Assembly (NCBI RefSeq): GCF_036226365.1
Contig: NZ_CP108462.1
Span: 1,798,001 to 1,862,000, forward strand
DNA from: Streptomyces sp. NBC_01262
GTDB taxonomy: Bacteria > Actinomycetota > Actinomycetes > Streptomycetales > Streptomycetaceae
Direction: 5' to 3'
Length of the DNA stretch: 64,000 bases
In this document: positions 1 to 8,499 of the stretch, piece by piece
Layout: every line of letters starts with the position of its first letter
Position numbering within the stretch: position 1 is the first letter of the stretch
Program-made: the position numbers and the translations under genes
Notes under the pieces: model-generated
Told to the model about the DNA's origin: nothing
What the model saw: only the letters and a program-made list of their open reading frames with translations
The model's database searches: none

Positions 1-1
1 A

Positions 2-139
2 CGCGTCAATGTTTCGGGCTCCGCCGTCAGGGCGGCGTCAACGAGCACCGCACGGGCGTTCCCGGGCTGGGACGGTGATGCCTGCCGAGGGAGAGCGAGC
101 AGACGCCGCTTTGGGGCGCAGGGGGAGACAACACGATGA
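2..139 (+). CDS. possible 3' end of an upstream gene
   Basis: Frame 2 is open from the window edge to a TGA at 137-139. That stop overlaps the ATG of the next gene in an ATGA arrangement, which is typical of translationally coupled actinomycete genes. The roughly 45 visible residues show no recognisable motif, and the third-position GC bias is only moderate. It may be the tail of an operon partner or a chance open frame. Confidence 0.25.
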   Translation, partial: RVNVSGSAVRAASTSTARAFPGWDGDACRGRASRRRFGAQGETTR

Positions 140-1698
140 CGAGTACCGTCGCCGCCGGAGGACATACTGGCGCGCCTTCGCCAGGGCAGGGCGCCAGTTC
201 TCAGAACACATCTCCGCCCGGCGGGGCGCGCCTCGACCCGTTCGCTCCGCCCTCCTCTCCCGCGGCCCCGGTGCGCCGGCGGAGATGGCGCCTCGTCCTG
301 CGCGGCGGCCGTCCCGGGACCGTTCCCGCACGGCTGCGACTGCTGCGCGCCGCGGTGCTGGTCACAGCCGCCGGGCTGGTCGGCGTGCTGGTGGCCGGTG
401 GCGTCTCGGCGAGCGGATCCTGGGCGGACATACGGCAACGGTCGGCGCCGCAGGTGACGAGCGCGACCGGTCTGTACTTCACGCTGAACGACATGGACGC
501 CCAGCTCGCCAACCAGCTGATGATGGGCGACACCGCCTCGCTGTCGGCCCTGCGCGTCCAGGCCGCGGGCATCTACGGCCAAAGGCGCGCCCAGGCCGGC
601 GGATACGTGCGCGATCTGGCAGAGGCTGCCCAGGGCGACGCCGCCGCCGAGCGGATCGTCGCCACGGTCATCAGCGACCTCGGCGCGTACGAGGACCACG
701 CCGCCCGCGCCCTGATCCTGAGCGAGCAGACCCACCGCCCGGCAGGTCAGGCCGACCCGAAAGCGGTGGCCGAGTACACCCTCGCCACCCAGCTGATGCG
801 AACCCGGCTGCTGCCCGAGGCCGACCGGCTGGTCACCACCAACAACACCGCCTTCGAACACACCTACACCGACGCCACCGGCACCCAGTCCGCGATCCGA
901 GTCGCACTCCTCGTCACCGGATTGCCGCTGCTGGCTCTCCTGGCCGCCCTCCAGCTCTACCTCGTGGCCCGCTTCCAGCGCATCGTCAACCCCGGGGCGG
1001 CCGCCGCCACCGTCCTCGTCCTGACGGTGCTGATCGGCGGACTCGTACAGAGCTCCGGCCAGCAGGACCACCTGCGGGCCGCCCGCCGCGACGCCTTCGA
1101 CTCCGTCCTCGCCCTCACCCGCGCCCGCGCGGTCTCCTACGACGCCAACGCCGACGAATCCCGCTACCTCCTGGACCGCGCGGGAGCCGCCGCACACGAA
1201 CAGGACTTCCTCACCAAGAGCCAGCGACTCCTGCGTCTGGACGGCGCCACCATCGGCACCTACGACGCCGACCTGGCCTCCGCGCTGCACGCCTACAAGA
1301 CCGACCACGCACGCCTGGACTTCACGGGCCTGTACGGCGACGAGTTCCGCAACATCACCTTCCCCGGCGAGCGCGCTGCCGCCGAGCGCGTACTCACCGC
1401 CTACCAGGTCTACCAGCGCGACGACCGCCGCATCCGCGCGCTGGCCTCGGCCGGAAAGGTGGCCGAGGCCATCAGGTACTGCACCAGCCACGCCACCGGC
1501 GACTCCAACTACGCCTTCGACGCCTACGACAAGGCACTGCTCAAACTGATCACCATCAACACGAGCGCGTTCAGCCGAACCGCCTCCGACGGCGCCGGCA
1601 ACGCCCTGAGCGCGCCCCTGGGCCTGGCCGGAGGCGCGATCGCGGCCGCTGGCCTGGTGCTGCTCGGCCTGCGGCCACGCCTCGCGGAGTTCCGTTAG
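136..1698 (+). CDS. four-helix-type integral membrane protein, function unknown
   Basis: A 520-residue protein starting at ATG 136, preceded by a GGGGGAGA ribosome binding site. The N-terminal 75 residues are Pro/Gly/Arg-rich and look cytoplasmic. A membrane helix follows at about residues 75-95, then a roughly 150-residue helical extracytoplasmic stretch rich in Asp, Ala and Gln. Two more helices lie near 250-275 and 285-305, followed by a second helical soluble segment and a final helix at the C-terminus. The arrangement of two membrane-anchored helical bundles resembles sensor or chemoreceptor-like input domains, but no catalytic or signalling domain is visible. I do not recognise a named family. 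Confidence 0.8.
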   Translation: MTSTVAAGGHTGAPSPGQGASSQNTSPPGGARLDPFAPPSSPAAPVRRRRWRLVLRGGRPGTVPARLRLLRAAVLVTAAGLVGVLVAGGVSASGSWADIRQRSAPQVTSATGLYFTLNDMDAQLANQLMMGDTASLSALRVQAAGIYGQRRAQAGGYVRDLAEAAQGDAAAERIVATVISDLGAYEDHAARALILSEQTHRPAGQADPKAVAEYTLATQLMRTRLLPEADRLVTTNNTAFEHTYTDATGTQSAIRVALLVTGLPLLALLAALQLYLVARFQRIVNPGAAAATVLVLTVLIGGLVQSSGQQDHLRAARRDAFDSVLALTRARAVSYDANADESRYLLDRAGAAAHEQDFLTKSQRLLRLDGATIGTYDADLASALHAYKTDHARLDFTGLYGDEFRNITFPGERAAAERVLTAYQVYQRDDRRIRALASAGKVAEAIRYCTSHATGDSNYAFDAYDKALLKLITINTSAFSRTASDGAGNALSAPLGLAGGAIAAAGLVLLGLRPRLAEFR

Positions 1699-1983
1699 TC
1701 AACCCGCCTTTTGTGCACGGTGGCTGCTCGGTTCGCCCTCGGCAGGCCGGATCACCACCAGTCGCAGTCCATTCTGCGGAATCGAAGTGTCGCGGCGAGC
1801 CGGCCGGTGACCGGACAGGTGCGAGTCGACCGGCAGCTCCAGCCGCCGTCCGTTGGCCCCGGGGTCATCGAGCAGCCAGCCGGAGTACCCGCTGGAGTTG
1901 CCTGAGCGGGCGATGAGGACGTTCAGAGACAGCCGCGCCCCACACGTCTCACAGGGCGCCCACGACACCCTTTCGTCGAACAC
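1699..1983 (-). CDS. small hypothetical protein with CxxC motif
   Basis: A 94-residue frame convergent with the preceding membrane-protein gene; its stop begins at the base after the neighbour's TAG. A single Cys-Glu-Thr-Cys pair near residue 11 could be half of a metal site. Codon usage has strong third-position GC bias over the whole frame, which supports real coding. The GTG start used here has a purine-rich stretch only 1-2 bases upstream, so the true start may lie elsewhere. Function unknown. Confidence 0.45.
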   Translation of the reverse strand: MFDERVSWAPCETCGARLSLNVLIARSGNSSGYSGWLLDDPGANGRRLELPVDSHLSGHRPARRDTSIPQNGLRLVVIRPAEGEPSSHRAQKAG

Positions 1984-2151
1984 GCTCCCGAATCAGCCGC
2001 CGGATCTTGACGGAACGCTGACGCCGGCAAGCAGTGGCGCCAGCGCCGCCAGAGCGCAGACTGGATAAAGCCCGGCTCTGGGCATGACCGTTCCCGCGTG
2101 TGGCCATGCCATGCGCCGGCCGCCGCTGGTCAGGAGAGCGAGAGGTGCACC

Positions 2152-2904
2152 ATGGTCCGCCGCATCACAAGGGATGGGATCGCGATGGTCGCGGCATTGG
2201 CCGTGCCCTTGGCTGTCACCTCGCTGTTGGTGCCCCTCCGGAGCCATTTCTCGAACACCAATGCCGCTCTGGTCCTGGTGGTGGCGGTCGTCGCGGTGGC
2301 CGCGTTCGGGAACCGCCTCGCAGGGGCGATCGCGGCCCTGTCCGCCGCCATCTGGTTCGATTTCTTTCTGACCCTGCCGTACGAGCGGTTCACCATCACC
2401 CGCTCCGCCGACGTCACGACTGCCGTGCTGCTGCTCGTGGTCGGCCTGGCCGTCTCGCAGCTGGCCGTGCGCGCTCGTCGTCTGGAAGTGATCGCCATCA
2501 CCGACGCCGGCTATCTGGCCCAGATCCATGACACCGCCGAACTGGTCCAGTCCGCCGCCAACCCGCACGCTGTCGTCGAGCAGGTACGCGGCCAGCTGAG
2601 CAGCCTGCTTCAGCTGCGCGGCTGCCGGTTCGAATACGGCACCCTGATGGGTCACCCGCCGCGCCTCGAACAGGACGGCACCGTGTTGTCGGGACGGACC
2701 CGATGGGATGTCGACCGGCTCGGCCTGCCGGCTGAAGAGGTTGAGCTACGCGCATACGCCAACGGCCGCTTCTGCGGGCGCTTCATGATGGATCCCGTAC
2801 CAGGGACCGTCCCGTCCCTTCAAGCGCGCCTCGTTGCCGTGACCCTGGCGAATCAGGCGGGCGCCGCGCTCAACACCACCCGGCCCGCGATCGACAGCGC
2901 GTGA
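2152..2904 (+). CDS. DUF4118 (KdpD-type) membrane sensor-like protein
   Basis: Starts at ATG 2152, placed 7 bases after GAGAGG; an in-frame upstream GTG at 2098 has no good ribosome site. The 250-residue product has four hydrophobic helices in residues 10-110 matching the DUF4118 four-helix membrane domain of KdpD-like kinases. A GAF-like soluble half follows and ends with Leu-Asn-Thr-Thr-Arg-Pro. No histidine kinase or ATPase domain follows, so it is a stand-alone sensor-type domain rather than a kinase. A copy of its last 30 codons survives as a relic at 49400-49499. Confidence 0.75.
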   Translation: MVRRITRDGIAMVAALAVPLAVTSLLVPLRSHFSNTNAALVLVVAVVAVAAFGNRLAGAIAALSAAIWFDFFLTLPYERFTITRSADVTTAVLLLVVGLAVSQLAVRARRLEVIAITDAGYLAQIHDTAELVQSAANPHAVVEQVRGQLSSLLQLRGCRFEYGTLMGHPPRLEQDGTVLSGRTRWDVDRLGLPAEEVELRAYANGRFCGRFMMDPVPGTVPSLQARLVAVTLANQAGAALNTTRPAIDSA

Positions 2905-3150
2905 AGGCTCGCAGGGGACGGTCGACGCCGACGGACGGCTGCAACACCGGTGACATCGGCCGGGTCGACGAGGACGGGAACTGGTTCCACCATCCCGGCA
3001 TCGCCGACGCGGCGGTGATCGGTGTCAACGACGAGGAGAACAACGAGGTGCCCAAGGCGTTCGTGGTGCCGGCGCCCGGGGCGTCGTTCACCGCCAACGA
3101 GGTGATGGCCTACGTCGGAGGCCAGGTCGCCCCGTACAAGAAGGTCCGCG
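2905..3150 (+). pseudogene. relic of 4-coumarate-CoA-ligase-like acyl-CoA synthetase (C-terminal part)
   Basis: Translated fragments around DIGRVDEDGNWF and HHPGIADAAVIGVNDE, then VPKAFVV and GQVAPYKK, match the C-terminal subdomain of the intact ligase at 42233-43813 almost word for word. About 27 residues between NWF and HHPG (the hinge and lysine-containing segment) are deleted, and the first 400 and last 30 residues are missing. No start codon or complete domain remains. It is the first of several decayed gene pieces lying head to tail here. Confidence 0.85.
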
Positions 3151-3156
3151 GACCCC

Positions 3157-3737
3157 GGCCACGACGGACAGCGGGTGCACGTCGAACCTCAAACCGTGGA
3201 TCTGCTCTGCCATCTCGTCGAGCACCGCGACCGCGTCGTGCCCAACGAGGAGCTTCTCGACGCAGTGTGGCACGGCCGCACGGTCAGCGAGGCAGCTCCC
3301 GCCACCGGGTTATGCACCGCCCGCCTCGCGATCGGCGACAACGGCACCCGGCAGCAGTTCATTCGCACCGTGCGCCGACGCGGCTATCAGTTCGTCGCCC
3401 ACGCGACGGTGGCCTCCACCACCGCGCCCATTACCCCCAGCGTCCCCGCCGTCACGCGGGCCGTGGCACACGCGGGCCACGAGGCCATCCCGTTCGTCCG
3501 GTCCGCCGACGGCACCCGCATCGCCTACGCCACGACCTCAACCGGACCACCCCGATGTGGGCACACTGGTTCGACGGCCTCACCCGCAACCGGCAGCTCA
3601 TCCGCCATGACGCGCGGGGCTGCGGCCTCTCCGACTGGACCATGCCCCAATCGCCTACGCCGCGCGCCACCCCGAGCGGGCCAGCTGACTGATCCTCACC
3701 TCGGCCTACGCCCGAGGACGGCAGATCCGACGTCGCG
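3157..3737 (+). pseudogene. relic of winged-helix/alpha-beta-hydrolase fusion gene
   Basis: Residues such as VEPQTVDLLCHLVEHRDRVV and RRRGYQFVA reproduce the winged-helix domain of the intact gene at 40777-41988. They are followed by SADGTRIAYAT, MWAHWFDGLTRNRQLI and AYARGRQIR from its hydrolase half. Two internal deletions remove the region before MWAHW and the whole nucleophile elbow. Frame changes and a stop at 3690 interrupt the rest. It lies directly after the ligase relic and is clearly non-functional as a hydrolase. Confidence 0.85.
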
Positions 3738-3740
3738 TCA

Positions 3741-3918
3741 CAAGCGAACCGTCTCGCGTGGAATCGAGATGTGGGGCGGTTCAGTGGCTGGCGCGGATCA
3801 TCACGGCAGGGTTGACCATGAGCGTGACGAAGGGCTCGTCCCGTCCGGCTGGTACCTGCTCCACGTCACCGACAGGCACCACACCCCGTCCCAGGGCGTC
3901 TGGGTTCACATCCGTTGA
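3741..3918 (+). pseudogene. relic of galactose-oxidase-like C-terminal domain
   Basis: The last 30 codons read VPSGWYLLHVTDRHHTPSQG and then VWVHIR with a stop. This is nearly identical to the C-terminus of the intact GlxA-like oxidase at 58392-60326. Only the end of the DUF1929 domain is left, fused by deletion to the preceding hydrolase relic. The stop is 8 bases from the stop of the convergent DUF4142 gene. Confidence 0.8.
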
Positions 3919-3925
3919 CTCTGTC

Positions 3926-4657
3926 TCAGGACGACGGGTAGGAGGTCGCCGGGGGCAGCGAGGCGGTGGCGGTCGGGGTAACGATGATGGTCGGGTCGCC
4001 CGGGTTCGGGGACGGGGCGATGGTGTCGTTGGGATTGATGGTGGGGCTGGCGGTCTCGTCGTTGACGATCTGGTCGAAATTGACCAGGCCGGTCTTCTCC
4101 ATGACGGTGATGTGGTCGAGCACGGTGTCGTTGGCCTGGTCGGCCAGTTGCCGGACGAGGGTGTTCTTGGTGGTGGTCCGTATCTTCGCGATGGCCGTGA
4201 AGATCTGGCCGTGGGTCAGGCGCAGGATGTTGGCGAACTTGGTGTCGAAGTCTGTTCCGCTGACTGCGGAGAGCGTGGTCAGGAATCCCTGCTGCTGGGG
4301 CGTCGGCTGGTTGGGGAGGGTGATCCCGAGCTGAGGGGCGATCGAACGGACCGTGGTGTCGAGGTCGGTGTGACCCTTGATCAAGTGCTCACCGGCCGTC
4401 TTGACTGCCGCGGTGGTTCCCTTCTGCTCGCCCATCTGTCCTGCGGGGAATTCCCACAGGCCCGCGAGCCGGACCTTCACCACGAATGACCGGTCATCCG
4501 CGGTCAGCGGGCCGAACTGGGTGGACACCACCTGGGCGCTGGAGCTTGCCGACACGGTCTGCAGTCCCACCATCGCGGGATAGAGCAGTGCCGCTGCGGT
4601 CACAATGCTTGCCCCGATCACAAGCGCGGTTCCGGCGGCGTAGCGGCTGGTTTGCAT
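3926..4657 (-). CDS. DUF4142 domain secreted/anchored protein, paralog 1
   Basis: Starts at ATG 4657 with AGGAG seven bases upstream (an upstream in-frame start at 4729 lacks a site). The 243-residue product has one N-terminal hydrophobic helix that could be a signal peptide or anchor, then a helical DUF4142 (ferritin-like fold) domain. The tail is Pro/Thr/Ser-rich. The segment LTADDRSFVVKVRLAGLWEF and the PNQPTPQQQGF motif are shared with paralogs at 44558-45328 and 51646-52380. A palindromic operator-like site lies 170 bases upstream. The biochemical role of DUF4142 is not known to me. Confidence 0.9.
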   Translation of the reverse strand: MQTSRYAAGTALVIGASIVTAAALLYPAMVGLQTVSASSSAQVVSTQFGPLTADDRSFVVKVRLAGLWEFPAGQMGEQKGTTAAVKTAGEHLIKGHTDLDTTVRSIAPQLGITLPNQPTPQQQGFLTTLSAVSGTDFDTKFANILRLTHGQIFTAIAKIRTTTKNTLVRQLADQANDTVLDHITVMEKTGLVNFDQIVNDETASPTINPNDTIAPSPNPGDPTIIVTPTATASLPPATSYPSS

Positions 4658-5237
4658 CGTTGAACTCCTGTGGTCCGGACTGGTGGCGAGGCTCTGCTGG
4701 AGGTGGGCATCGGCGGGCCTCCTCAGCACGTCGTGCGGTACGTGTCAGCGGCGGCGTCCGTTCATCGCTGAATTCGGTCGCCCGATACTCCGGCGTTCCG
4801 GGGCTGCTGGGGCACGGGAACACTAGCCTTTGCACAGAGCAAAGTTTGCACTTTGACGGTCGCCCTGAATGTGCTGCCGTGAACGTCTACACTGCGCCGC
4901 CACGTCGGCGTGCCGCTTGCACGGACCTGCCTGCGAAACCCCTCGGCTCAGGGCTTCCGGCGATCGCCGAGTTCTTTGCCGGGCCGTTCAGGGCCCATTG
5001 TCGGCGGCACTTCCTGACGCCGCGCCGGACCTGCCCGGAAAGCCGTGGAAAACACCTTCGTGGGCACTGCTCGCAGGTCGGAGCCGTGGCTGGAACGCGC
5101 GATCCGGCTCAAGGCGCAGTACCGCGCCACCAAGCCGGAGGGGGCCTGCCGCCACCTGGTCGAGGCCGCTTCACGGCGCCTTGGTCTGCTCGCTAGCCCC
5201 ACCGGAACCGGCCGAGCGCCGTTACCGGCCCATGCTC
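4658..5237. other. intergenic region with operator; no convincing gene
   Basis: This 580-base gap holds the upstream region of the DUF4142 gene, including the palindrome at 4828-4844. A plus-strand open frame at 5045-5248 (GTG start, 67 codons) has a helical, Arg-rich translation but no recognisable family and no clear ribosome site. I treat it as unsupported. Confidence 0.5.
4828..4844. promoter_or_regulatory. 17-bp palindrome CTTTGCACAGAGCAAAG (site 1)
   Basis: Perfect 6-bp arms CTTTGC/GCAAAG separated by 5 bases. Read toward the DUF4142 gene, it is preceded by TGCAAA and followed two bases later by TAGTGT, a possible -10 hexamer. A further conserved stretch (TTCCCGTGCCCCAGCA) is shared with the sites before the DUF4142 gene at 51646 and the DUF1996 gene at 55431. 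This is probably a regulator-binding site over the core promoter; which regulator binds is inferred only. Confidence 0.75.
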
Positions 5238-5680
5238 CTAGCCGATGACGATGTCGCAGTCCGCCGTCCCGTGATCGGCGATGTCGGCGAAGTCCGCCTG
5301 GACGTAGGGGTCGTACGCCTCCGAGCTGATGGTGCGAATCACCTTGCCGGGCGCGGACTTGTTCCCCGTCGCGTGCGAGGCGGTCGCCGCGTCCCACGAC
5401 AGGTCGCAGGTCCAGTGGAACGTGCGGGAGAGGAGGTGCGAGTTGTGCCCGGTTCCCGTAATCGACCAGTTGCCGTCCGCGTTCACCACGAACGTGACGC
5501 TTCCGCTGACGCCCCGGCTGCTGTCACTCGTGGCAAAGGTGACCGACTGGCCGTCCGCCGCGACGTACTTGGTGGTGTCGCTAGCGTACGCGGGAACCGT
5601 TCCCAGCGGCAGGGAACCCAGCCCGGCCCCCGAGGCGATCAGCAGCGCCAGCCCCCGCCGGGCCCGCCATCAGGCCAGGA
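5238..5680 (-). pseudogene. 5'-truncated copy of small secreted protein
   Basis: The translation matches the intact secreted protein at 39938-40402 from its signal-peptide core (LALLIASGAGLGSL) to the common C-terminus DHGTADCDIVIG. The first 16 or so codons are lost: an in-frame TGA lies just before the matching part and no ATG, GTG or TTG precedes the mature region. Small base deletions relative to the intact copy occur in the Arg-rich start. Unless an unusual start is used, no full precursor can be made. Confidence 0.75.
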
Positions 5681-5761
5681 CTTGATCACCACATCACGGA
5701 CCGTTCCCGCAGCGGGAGCCGCAGGAACCCGCCGCTCACCTCTGAACTCAGAACAGCTCTC

Positions 5762-5989
5762 CTACTCGTGCGCCTCCTGGCTCGCCGCCGCCGGTGCCCT
5801 TTCGGCGCCGTCGGTCACCGGGTCGCCCTCGGTGGCCAGAAGTTCGTTCAGCACCTGGAGGGCGCCGCTGATGCGGAGCACGGTCTGCCGGAGGTCGGCC
5901 TGTTTGGCCTCCAGTTCGGCGAGCATCCGCTGCCCTTCCCGGTACTCGGCTTCCAGTTCGGAGACGCGCTTCTCTATCGAGGCTCTCAT
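5762..5989 (-). CDS. small coiled-coil protein at the end of the eCIS operon
   Basis: A 75-residue protein starting at ATG 5989, behind AAGGAAGG. Residues 1-50 have a heptad pattern of Leu, Ile and Val typical of a coiled coil; the tail is acidic and Ala-rich. It follows the fibre-like gene by 28 bases on the same strand, so it is probably co-transcribed. It could be a fibre chaperone or a minor particle component. No family is recognised. Confidence 0.7.
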   Translation of the reverse strand: MRASIEKRVSELEAEYREGQRMLAELEAKQADLRQTVLRISGALQVLNELLATEGDPVTDGAERAPAAASQEAHE

Positions 5990-6017
5990 GCAGGCCTTCC
6001 TTCACCGTGGTTCGTCG

Positions 6018-7829
6018 TCATTGCGGGGCCAGGAGGGTCCAGCGTCTGTAATCGGCCGAGGCATTGCCCACGGCGAAGACGTAGCGCCTGCTGTCGCTGC
6101 TGCTGTACTGCTGATCGGCAGCGTAAGCGTACGTCTGCGTGCGAGGGCTGAAGATGTCGACGGCCAGTTCCCCTGCGGCGAGCTTCTTCAGCACGGCCAG
6201 CTCCGCCTCGCCGATGACCACCCCTCCGATTCTCAGTTCCGAGGCGGTCACCCGCGCGGCCTGGATTGAGCGGTAGGTGTCGCTTGACAGGTTGCCGTCT
6301 CTGAAGTGAAAACCGTCCGGCCGGACTTCGAGGCGGTGCCAGAAATGGTTGGAGTGGTGGAACCGGACGTTGAAAGACACCCCGGAAAGAGTCGACGGAC
6401 TAGTGTCGCTCTGAAAGAGCTCCATGAAGAGGTATTTGTTGTCAGCGTCGGGTGGGATCTGCTCCCGGCGAAGCGTCAGGTGGCCGTCCGCCGCGCTGAC
6501 GGTCAGGCTGGACGGGGAAGTGCTGTTGCCGATGCTGACACCGCCGGCGGCGCTGATGGCGAGCCGGGCGGCCCCGTTGGTGACAAGGGTCAGTGGGCTG
6601 GACGTCGTGGTGCCCACGACCATGCCCGCTGCCGCGCCGTACACGCCGGTGTCGTGCGCCAGCACGTCCCCTTCGACCTTCGCGGTCCGCACGGACAGCT
6701 TGGTGCTCACGGTGCCCAGCACATCGACGACCCGGCCCCACCCATCGACGTTCGCCGGCGCGGTGGTGCCGATGCCGACGTGGCCGGCGGCGGTGATGCT
6801 GAGCCTCGCCGCCCCTGCGGTGGCCAGAGCCAGTGGGCTGGACGTCGTGGTGCCCACGACCATGCCGGCCTCCGCGCCGTACACGCCCGTGTCGTGCGCC
6901 AGCACACCCCCTTCGACCTTCGCGGTGCGCACGGACAGTTTGGTGCTCCCCGTGCCCAGCACTTCGAGGACCCGGCCCCATCCGCCGTCGTTCACCGGCG
7001 CGGTGGTGCCGATGCCGACGTCGCCGCCGGGGGCGACGAAGAGCCTCGTCGTGCCGTCTGGTTCGGTGGGGCTGTGGGTCCTGACGTGCAGCCCCTGCCC
7101 CGCCACCAGGCGTGGGTCGTACTCCAGGGAGTAGCCCTCGTTCTCCAGCCCGCTCCACAGTTGGATCCCGCTGCGGTACTGGTCGCCGCCCGCCACCTTG
7201 AACGTCAGGTGCCGGTCCTGCGGGTCGAAGTCGCCGACCTGCAGATCGCTCCCCGGGGTCGCCGTGCCGACACCGAGCGCGCCCGCGACCGAGAGGGTGG
7301 ATCGCAGTGCCGCGGTGAGGTCCACCGTGACCTGGCCGTTCCCGGCGACCGCGAGGCGGGCGAGCAGCACCGTGGGGCCGTCCAGGTCGGGCGAGGCGTC
7401 GTCGGGGGCGACCGTGGTGGTGCCGTCCGGGGCGACCACCACGATCTTGGGGCTCTCGTCCCAGCGGCGCGCGCTCGCGCCACCGGTCTGCGCCACGTCC
7501 GTGGCGGACTCCCGGTAGGCGAGGTGCACCTCGATGCCCTGCCGGCCGGCGAAGCCCTCGCCGAGCGGCACGGTCGTGTCCGCGGCCAGGACGAGGTGCC
7601 GGCCCAGCGAGTCCACCGCCATGCCGGCGGTCACGGAGATCAGGAACAGATCGTCCGCGGTCACCGTCAGGCCGGTGCTGACGCCGGTGAGCCGCAGCAG
7701 CCGGCTCTGCCGGCGCTCGCGGTCGAGGTGGAACCTCTGCTCGTCGATGAAGTCCTGGTCCTGCAGGAACTGTCCGTCGAAGAAGCGGACACGCTTCGGT
7801 ACGACGTCGGGCTGGGTGTAGTCCGCCAT
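6018..7829 (-). CDS. eCIS tail-fibre/surface-type protein with internal repeats
   Basis: A 603-residue protein starting at ATG 7829 behind GGAGGAAG. The N-terminal segment with FFDGQFLQDQDFIDEQRFH is typical of a structural protein encoded after the baseplate genes of actinomycete eCIS loci. Residues about 270-430 contain two near-identical 80-residue beta-rich repeats (VGIGTTAP... GMVVGTTTSSPL), as in phage fibre shafts. The C-terminal 170 residues may form the distal tip. It lies at the end of the structural operon, consistent with a fibre for attachment or a particle-surface protein. The exact role is inferred. Confidence 0.75.
   Translation of the reverse strand: MADYTQPDVVPKRVRFFDGQFLQDQDFIDEQRFHLDRERRQSRLLRLTGVSTGLTVTADDLFLISVTAGMAVDSLGRHLVLAADTTVPLGEGFAGRQGIEVHLAYRESATDVAQTGGASARRWDESPKIVVVAPDGTTTVAPDDASPDLDGPTVLLARLAVAGNGQVTVDLTAALRSTLSVAGALGVGTATPGSDLQVGDFDPQDRHLTFKVAGGDQYRSGIQLWSGLENEGYSLEYDPRLVAGQGLHVRTHSPTEPDGTTRLFVAPGGDVGIGTTAPVNDGGWGRVLEVLGTGSTKLSVRTAKVEGGVLAHDTGVYGAEAGMVVGTTTSSPLALATAGAARLSITAAGHVGIGTTAPANVDGWGRVVDVLGTVSTKLSVRTAKVEGDVLAHDTGVYGAAAGMVVGTTTSSPLTLVTNGAARLAISAAGGVSIGNSTSPSSLTVSAADGHLTLRREQIPPDADNKYLFMELFQSDTSPSTLSGVSFNVRFHHSNHFWHRLEVRPDGFHFRDGNLSSDTYRSIQAARVTASELRIGGVVIGEAELAVLKKLAAGELAVDIFSPRTQTYAYAADQQYSSSDSRRYVFAVGNASADYRRWTLLAPQ
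6541..7020 (-). repeat. two 240-bp tandem repeats inside the fibre gene
   Basis: Units 6541-6780 and 6781-7020 are in register with an exact 240-bp period, and long stretches such as GGGCTGGACGTCGTGGTGCC occur in both. They encode consecutive 80-residue repeats. A partial third unit is visible beyond 7020. The high DNA identity suggests recent duplication and potential for repeat-number change. Confidence 0.85.
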
Positions 7830-7854
7830 CGGACTTCCTCCGGTTTCAGCTGTT

Positions 7855-8499
7855 TCAGGATGATTCGCGTGTGCCGAGCACGGTGTTCTGGCCGAGGATG
7901 AGCAGTTCGGGGACGCCGCCCTCGCGTTCGCGCAGCTCCTCGGAGACCAGCCGCATCGTGGGCACCACGACCTTGAGCGCGTAGAAGGTGTGGGCCGGCT
8001 TCTCCCGGTCGATGATCGCCCGGGCGATCTCCTGTACCCGGCGCAGCCGTCCGGGGTCGGCGTCGCTGAGCGTCAGCTGTACCTGGAAGTAGTGGGCGGG
8101 TGCCTCGAACTCGTCGAAGACGACCACGTCGTCGCGGGTCACCGTGTCGTCCAGCGACCGAAGGTAGATCTCCAGCATCCGGCGCAACCCGGCCAGGGTC
8201 CCCCGCTGCCGGTACAGCGGCACGACCTCGCGGATGAAGCCGCGCTTGGTGTCCGCGTCCCAGTCCGCGCGCAGGCTCAAGCCGACCCACCCGGCCAGCC
8301 ACGGCAGGAATTCCTCGCCGGTGGTCAGCGGGTCGATGTAGTCGGCGGAGCGCCCGATGACCTGTTCGAGGCCCTCGGTGTCGTCGAGCCCGGTCAGCAC
8401 TGCCTCGAAGGCCAGCAGGAACCGGCCGGCGAACGGGTCCTCCCGGAACACCGCGGGCAGGTGGTCGAGGTAGCTGCTCATGCTGCTCACGCCGCTCAT
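7855..8499 (-). CDS. phage tail protein I-like baseplate protein
   Basis: A 214-residue protein whose ATG overlaps the stop of the preceding baseplate gene (ATGA). Residues such as YLDHLPAVFREDPF at the N-terminus and LPWLAGWVGLSLRADWD in the middle match the tail protein I family found with baseplate J genes. A downstream in-frame ATG (MSSYLDHLP) is an alternative start. It should sit at the baseplate periphery and connect baseplate to fibre proteins, in agreement with its place between J proteins and the fibre gene. Confidence 0.85.
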   Translation of the reverse strand: MSGVSSMSSYLDHLPAVFREDPFAGRFLLAFEAVLTGLDDTEGLEQVIGRSADYIDPLTTGEEFLPWLAGWVGLSLRADWDADTKRGFIREVVPLYRQRGTLAGLRRMLEIYLRSLDDTVTRDDVVVFDEFEAPAHYFQVQLTLSDADPGRLRRVQEIARAIIDREKPAHTFYALKVVVPTMRLVSEELREREGGVPELLILGQNTVLGTRESS

